From: Shimia sp049116215
GTDB lineage: Bacteria > Pseudomonadota > Alphaproteobacteria > Rhodobacterales > Rhodobacteraceae
Direction of reading: 5' to 3'
Assembly: GCF_049116215.1 (NCBI RefSeq)
Contig: NZ_JAGDZB010000004.1
Coordinates: 62,001 to 126,000, forward strand
DNA length: 64,000 bases
Shown: positions 60,393 through 64,000 of the stretch, in pieces
Layout: the number at the start of each line of letters is the position of its first letter
Position numbering within the stretch: position 1 is the stretch's first letter
Program-made: the position numbers and the translations under genes
The notes under the pieces: generated by a model
Told to the model about the DNA's origin: nothing
The model's database searches: none
Seen by the model: only the letters and a program-made list of their open reading frames with translations

Positions 60393-61235
60393 TCAAGGCG
60401 TTGTGGCCTCGCCTCCAATCGCAAGGGTCAGTTCTTTTGCGGCGGAGGTCACGGCTCGCGCCAGTCGTTCGGTTCCCTCACCGCTCACACGGCTGGCTGG
60501 ACCGGATACGGAAATGCCCGCCACCGCCTCGCCGTTAAAATCAAACACCGGCGCCGCGATACAGCGCATGCCCATATTGCGTTCCTCGTCATCCACGGAA
60601 TAACCACGTTCCCGAATGGTAAGCAGGTCTTCGAGCAAGGCATCCACATCAGTGATGGTGCGCTCGGTGAACTCCGAGAGCTGCTCGTTGGCCAAAAGCC
60701 GATTGCGCCGCCCGGCTTCCATATGCGCCAGCAGTGCCTTACCAATGCCGGAGGCATGCATCTGCGACAGCGTGCCGGGCGGGAAAAACGCCCGAATGCT
60801 GGCGTGGGTTTCGACCTGGCTGAGGAAAAGCACCTGTCCTTCGCGCTCCACCCCAAGGTTGGCGGTCTCCCCGGTCAGCTCCATCAGCTTGCGCATTACT
60901 GGACGTGCGCGGTCCACCAGGCTGGTGCGGCGCAGGAACCGTGCGCCAATGATGAACGCGCGGGGACCAATGTGCCAAAGCTGCTCGCGGCCCTCAAATT
61001 CGACCAAGCCTCGGGTCTCCAGCGTCACAAGAATACGGTACACTGTGGCTGGGGATTGCCCCATCTCGTCAGCAATTTGCGACAGGGTTTTGCCCTGCTC
61101 TTCGCTTAGAAACTCAAACACCTCCATCGCGCGATCGAGTGATTTGATGGTGTTTTGAGCCGTCTTGTCATGCCAGTCGCGTGGCCGCCCACGGGCCTTG
61201 GGGCCGCTATTTTCGCCATTCCTTTGAGAAACCAT
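60393..61235 (-). CDS. bhcR: IclR-family regulator BhcR of the beta-hydroxyaspartate cycle
   Basis: 280 residues from ATG 61235 (AAGGGG upstream). The N-terminal IclR winged helix contains LSQIADEMGQSPATVYRILVTLE; the C-terminal effector domain has FPPGTLSQMHASGIGKALLA and RGYSVDDEERNMGMRCIAAPV. It is divergent from bhcABC, as in Paracoccus, where BhcR senses glyoxylate and controls the cycle. The A/T-rich intergenic region holds candidate dyads. Confidence 0.88.
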   Translation of the reverse strand: MVSQRNGENSGPKARGRPRDWHDKTAQNTIKSLDRAMEVFEFLSEEQGKTLSQIADEMGQSPATVYRILVTLETRGLVEFEGREQLWHIGPRAFIIGARFLRRTSLVDRARPVMRKLMELTGETANLGVEREGQVLFLSQVETHASIRAFFPPGTLSQMHASGIGKALLAHMEAGRRNRLLANEQLSEFTERTITDVDALLEDLLTIRERGYSVDDEERNMGMRCIAAPVFDFNGEAVAGISVSGPASRVSGEGTERLARAVTSAAKELTLAIGGEATTP

Positions 61236-61327
61236 AAACAGCCCCTTCGAATTTGTTGAAAAACACATTCACAATATGAAAAAATCAAGCATCTGACAAC
61301 ATTGAATAATTTTGAAGAATCTTTTTC

Positions 61328-61342
61328 TGAAATCATTTTTCA
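61328..61342. promoter_or_regulatory. Candidate IclR/BhcR operator in the bhcR-bhcA divergent region
   Basis: TGAAA (61328-61332) and TTTCA (61338-61342) are perfect inverted arms with a 5-bp spacer, 63 bp upstream of the bhcA ATG. A second imperfect TGAA-N7-TTCA pair (61257-61271) lies near bhcR. The whole 169-bp gap is strongly A/T-rich. IclR proteins typically bind such 12-16-bp dyads; assignment is inference. Confidence 0.45.
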
Positions 61343-61404
61343 AAAAAATTTTCAGCCTGAGGCGCACCCGCTATCCTGATTGCAACGCTTGAAGGAGACC
61401 AACC

Positions 61405-62595
61405 ATGAGCTTCCAAAACCCTGTCTTTATTCCCGGTCCAACCAATATCCCGGAGAGTCTGCGCAAGGCATGCGACATGCCCACCATCGACCACCGCTCA
61501 CCGCTGTTTGGCCAGATCCTGCACCCGGCCCGTGAAGGTGTGCGCAAAGTGCTAAAAAGTGAGAGCGCGGAGATTTTCATCTTCCCCTCCACCGGCACCG
61601 GCGGTTGGGAAACCGCGCTCACCAACACGCTGTCTGCGGGCGATAAAATCCTCGCCGCGCGCAACGGCATGTTCAGCCACCGATGGATCGACATGTGCCA
61701 GCGCCACGACCTCGATGTGCAGGTTGTGGAAACCCCTTGGGGCGAAGGTCTGCCAGCGGACCGTTACGAGGAAATCCTCACCGCTGATACCAACCATGAA
61801 ATCAAAGCTGTACTGGCCACCCACAACGAGACGGCTACTGGCGTGAAATCTGACATCGCAGCCGTGCGTCGTGCCCTGGATGCGGCAGGCCACCCGGCGC
61901 TGCTGTTTGTGGATGGCGTGTCCTCAATTGCCTCCATGGACTTCCGCATGGACGAGTGGGGCGTGGATGTTGCCGTGACCGGCTCGCAAAAAGGCTTCAT
62001 GCTGACCGCAGGCCTCGCGATCGTTGGGTTCAGCGCCAAAGCCATGGCCGCAACCGAGACCGCCAAACTGCCACGCACCTTCTTTGACGTGCACGACATG
62101 GCCAAAGGCTATGCCGCCAACGCGTATCCTTACACGCCTGCCGTGGGTCTGTTGAACGGCCTGAACGAAGCTTGCTCCATGCTGCTGAATGAAGGCCTAG
62201 ATAACGTCTTTGCCCGTCACACCCGCGTCGCCGAAGGCGTACGCGCTGCTGTGGGCGCGTGGGGGCTGGAGCTCTGTGCTGCCACCCCATCGGTTTACTC
62301 GGACACTGTAAGCGCGATCAAAACGCCGGAAGGATTCAACGCCACCGACATCGTCACCCATGCGGCGGAGAAATACGGCGTCGCCTTTGGTGTGGGCCTT
62401 GGTGAGGTGGCCGGAAAAGTCTTCCGCATCGGTCACCTTGGCAGCCTGACCGACGTTATGGCGCTCTCGGGCATCGCCACAGCTGAAATGTGCATGGTCG
62501 ATCTTGGCCTCAACATCGAGCTGGGCAGCGGCGTGGCCGCCGCGCAGGAGGTCTACCGCGGCAACACCGCCACGGCGCAGAAGGACGCGGCCTGA
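61405..62595 (+). CDS. bhcA: BhcA, aspartate-glyoxylate aminotransferase
   Basis: 396-residue class V PLP aminotransferase with AAGGAG before the ATG. STGTGGWETALTN holds the phosphate contacts and VTGSQKGFMLTAGLAIVGF the Schiff-base Lys196. In the beta-hydroxyaspartate cycle it transfers the amino group of aspartate to glyoxylate, giving glycine and oxaloacetate. The position divergent from bhcR and the following bhcB-bhcC order identify it against ordinary serine-glyoxylate aminotransferases. Confidence 0.93.
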   Translation: MSFQNPVFIPGPTNIPESLRKACDMPTIDHRSPLFGQILHPAREGVRKVLKSESAEIFIFPSTGTGGWETALTNTLSAGDKILAARNGMFSHRWIDMCQRHDLDVQVVETPWGEGLPADRYEEILTADTNHEIKAVLATHNETATGVKSDIAAVRRALDAAGHPALLFVDGVSSIASMDFRMDEWGVDVAVTGSQKGFMLTAGLAIVGFSAKAMAATETAKLPRTFFDVHDMAKGYAANAYPYTPAVGLLNGLNEACSMLLNEGLDNVFARHTRVAEGVRAAVGAWGLELCAATPSVYSDTVSAIKTPEGFNATDIVTHAAEKYGVAFGVGLGEVAGKVFRIGHLGSLTDVMALSGIATAEMCMVDLGLNIELGSGVAAAQEVYRGNTATAQKDAA

Positions 62596-63599
62596 TGTTG
62601 GACAGCGATATGTATATCCCAACCTATAAGGACATGCTGGAGGCGCACGCGCGCATCCAGCCCCACATCCGCCGCACCCCGGTGCGTGTGTCGGACTATC
62701 TCAACGAGCTGACCGGCGCAGAGCTGTTCTTCAAGTGCGAGAACTTCCAAGAACCCGGCGCATTCAAAGTACGTGGCGCGGCCAACGCGGTCTTTGGACT
62801 GGATGACGAGCAAGCCAAGAAGGGTGTGGCGACACATTCCTCCGGTAACCACGCGTCTTGCCTGAGCTACGCGGCCATGAAACGCGGCATCCCGTGCAAC
62901 GTGGTCATGCCACGCACCGCGCCACAGGCCAAAAAGGACACAGTGCGCCGCTATGGCGGTAAGATCACCGAATGTGAGCCCTCCACCACCTCGCGCGAAG
63001 CGACCTTTGCCGAAGTGCAAGCGGCCACCGGCGGCGATTTTGTGCATCCTTACAATGACCATCGCGTGATTGCGGGGCAGGGGACCTGCTCTAAGGAATT
63101 CATCGAGCAGACCGACGGTCTGGACATGGTGGTCGCGCCTATTGGTGGTGGCGGCATGATCTCCGGCACCTGCCTGACGCTCTCCACTTTGGCGCCAGAA
63201 ACGCAGGTAATTGCGGCGGAGCCAGAGCAGGCGGACGACGCTTACCGCAGCTTCAAGGCCGGACACATCATCGCCGATGACGCGCCCAAAACCATCGCTG
63301 ACGGGCTGTTGGTGCCGTTGAAAGAACGCACCTGGCACTTTGTCTCCAACCACGTGAGTGAAATTTACACCGCGTCTGAGCAAGAGATCATCGATGCGAT
63401 GAAGCTCACCTGGAAGCACCTGCGCGTCGTGATGGAGCCGTCTTCTGCTGTGCCGTTGGCGACGGTTCTGAAAAATCCAGACGCCTTCAAGGGCAAACGC
63501 GTGGGCCTGATCATCACTGGCGGCAACGTCGATCTGGACAAGCTGCCTTGGCTGGCAACCGCCAGAAACACACAAAATACGATTTCTGACAGAGGATAA
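62595..63599 (+). CDS. bhcB: BhcB, beta-hydroxyaspartate dehydratase
   Basis: 334 residues; its ATG shares one base with the bhcA TGA. It is a threonine dehydratase/serine racemase-type fold II PLP enzyme: PGAFKVRGA with Lys58 as Schiff base, SSGNHASCLSYAAMKRG, and the Gly-rich phosphate loop PIGGGGMISG. It eliminates water from erythro-beta-hydroxyaspartate to form iminosuccinate. The product would go to the iminosuccinate reductase BhcD, which is beyond the window. Confidence 0.92.
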   Translation: MLDSDMYIPTYKDMLEAHARIQPHIRRTPVRVSDYLNELTGAELFFKCENFQEPGAFKVRGAANAVFGLDDEQAKKGVATHSSGNHASCLSYAAMKRGIPCNVVMPRTAPQAKKDTVRRYGGKITECEPSTTSREATFAEVQAATGGDFVHPYNDHRVIAGQGTCSKEFIEQTDGLDMVVAPIGGGGMISGTCLTLSTLAPETQVIAAEPEQADDAYRSFKAGHIIADDAPKTIADGLLVPLKERTWHFVSNHVSEIYTASEQEIIDAMKLTWKHLRVVMEPSSAVPLATVLKNPDAFKGKRVGLIITGGNVDLDKLPWLATARNTQNTISDRG

Positions 63600-63603
63600 G
63601 GAC

Positions 63604-64000
63604 ATGAAAGACATGACCAATCTCGACACCTATGAAGTGGGCTATGACATTCCGGCCAAGCCGGGCATGGACGCCGCAGACATTCAAACCCCGGCCTTGG
63701 TGCTGGACCTCGATGCGCTGGAGCGCAACATCAAGAAGATGGGCGACTACGCCAAGGCCCACGGCATGCGTCACCGCGTGCACGGCAAGATGCACAAGTC
63801 GGTGGATGTGGCCAAGCTGCAGGAAAAACTTGGTGGCGCTGTTGGCGTTTGCTGTCAGAAGGTGTCGGAGGCCGAGGTCTTTGCCCGTGGCGGCATCAAA
63901 GACATTCTGGTCTCCAACCAGGTGCGTGATCCGGCAAAAATCGACCGCCTGGCCCGCCTGCCGAAGTTTGGCAGCCGCACCATCGTTTGTGTGGATGACG
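63604..64000 (+). CDS. bhcC: BhcC, beta-hydroxyaspartate aldolase (partial, C-terminus outside window)
   Basis: The first 132 residues of a D-threonine aldolase-like PLP protein from ATG 63604 (AGAGGATAAGG upstream). TPALVLDLDALERNIKKMG and HRVHGKMHKSVDVAKLQ give the N-terminal barrel and the PLP Lys region of this fold III family. It condenses glycine and glyoxylate into beta-hydroxyaspartate. It follows bhcB by 4 bp. Confidence 0.92.
   Translation, partial: MKDMTNLDTYEVGYDIPAKPGMDAADIQTPALVLDLDALERNIKKMGDYAKAHGMRHRVHGKMHKSVDVAKLQEKLGGAVGVCCQKVSEAEVFARGGIKDILVSNQVRDPAKIDRLARLPKFGSRTIVCVDD

Overview
The window looks like a chromosomal segment of a marine alphaproteobacterium of the Rhodobacteraceae (Roseobacter group). 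No rRNA or marker gene confirms this. The inference rests on a nosCRZDFYLX cluster with a Tat-type NosZ, a beta-hydroxyaspartate (bhc) cluster at the right edge, the gene order ybgC-tolQRAB-pal-cpoB-tilS-ftsH, an RTX/Hint extracellular protein and moderately high GC. I saw no tRNA, rRNA, CRISPR array, insertion sequence or prophage.

Positions 1-9324 (all minus strand): a partial FadR-type regulator, then a tightly coupled eight-gene operon read from 9324 down to 657. It encodes a Ser/Thr kinase, an FHA protein, a PP2C phosphatase, three different dynamin-like or P-loop GTPases, a small roadblock-like protein and an orphan protein. Most junctions are 4-bp stop/start overlaps. No type VI secretion genes accompany it. 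This is the best candidate for an undescribed system.

Positions 9842-18645: an AsmA-family protein, a small secreted protein, then an MFS transporter and a LuxR-type regulator that overlap and each carry one in-frame stop codon, and a large RTX protein with a C-terminal Hint domain on the opposite strand.

Positions 18867-31043: an FNR-type box followed by the complete nitrous oxide reductase operon nosC-R-Z-D-F-Y-L-X, ended by a strong terminator. A soluble globin-coupled chemotaxis transducer and NnrS follow. The region serves N2O respiration, its maturation factors, and probably oxygen or NO sensing.

Positions 31040-43348: carbohydrate and sugar-acid catabolism. A minus-strand operon (hyuA, hyuB, FAD amine oxidase-like, HpaI-type aldolase, uronate dehydrogenase-like) sits behind a LysR regulator with a perfect T-N11-A dyad between lysR and hyuA. 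On the plus strand are glycerate 2-kinase, an SDR, and a D-lyxose isomerase plus PfkB kinase pair preceded by a LacI-type palindrome.

Positions 43492-58168: a two-CDGSH/glutamate-synthase fusion, the Tol-Pal envelope system, tilS, ftsH, a 49-residue membrane protein, a MOSC protein, then one-carbon genes (fhs, folD) with a chorismate mutase between them.

Positions 58321-64000: gnd and gntK (gluconate and pentose phosphate metabolism), then bhcR divergent from bhcA-bhcB-bhcC (the last cut by the window end), which assimilate glyoxylate.
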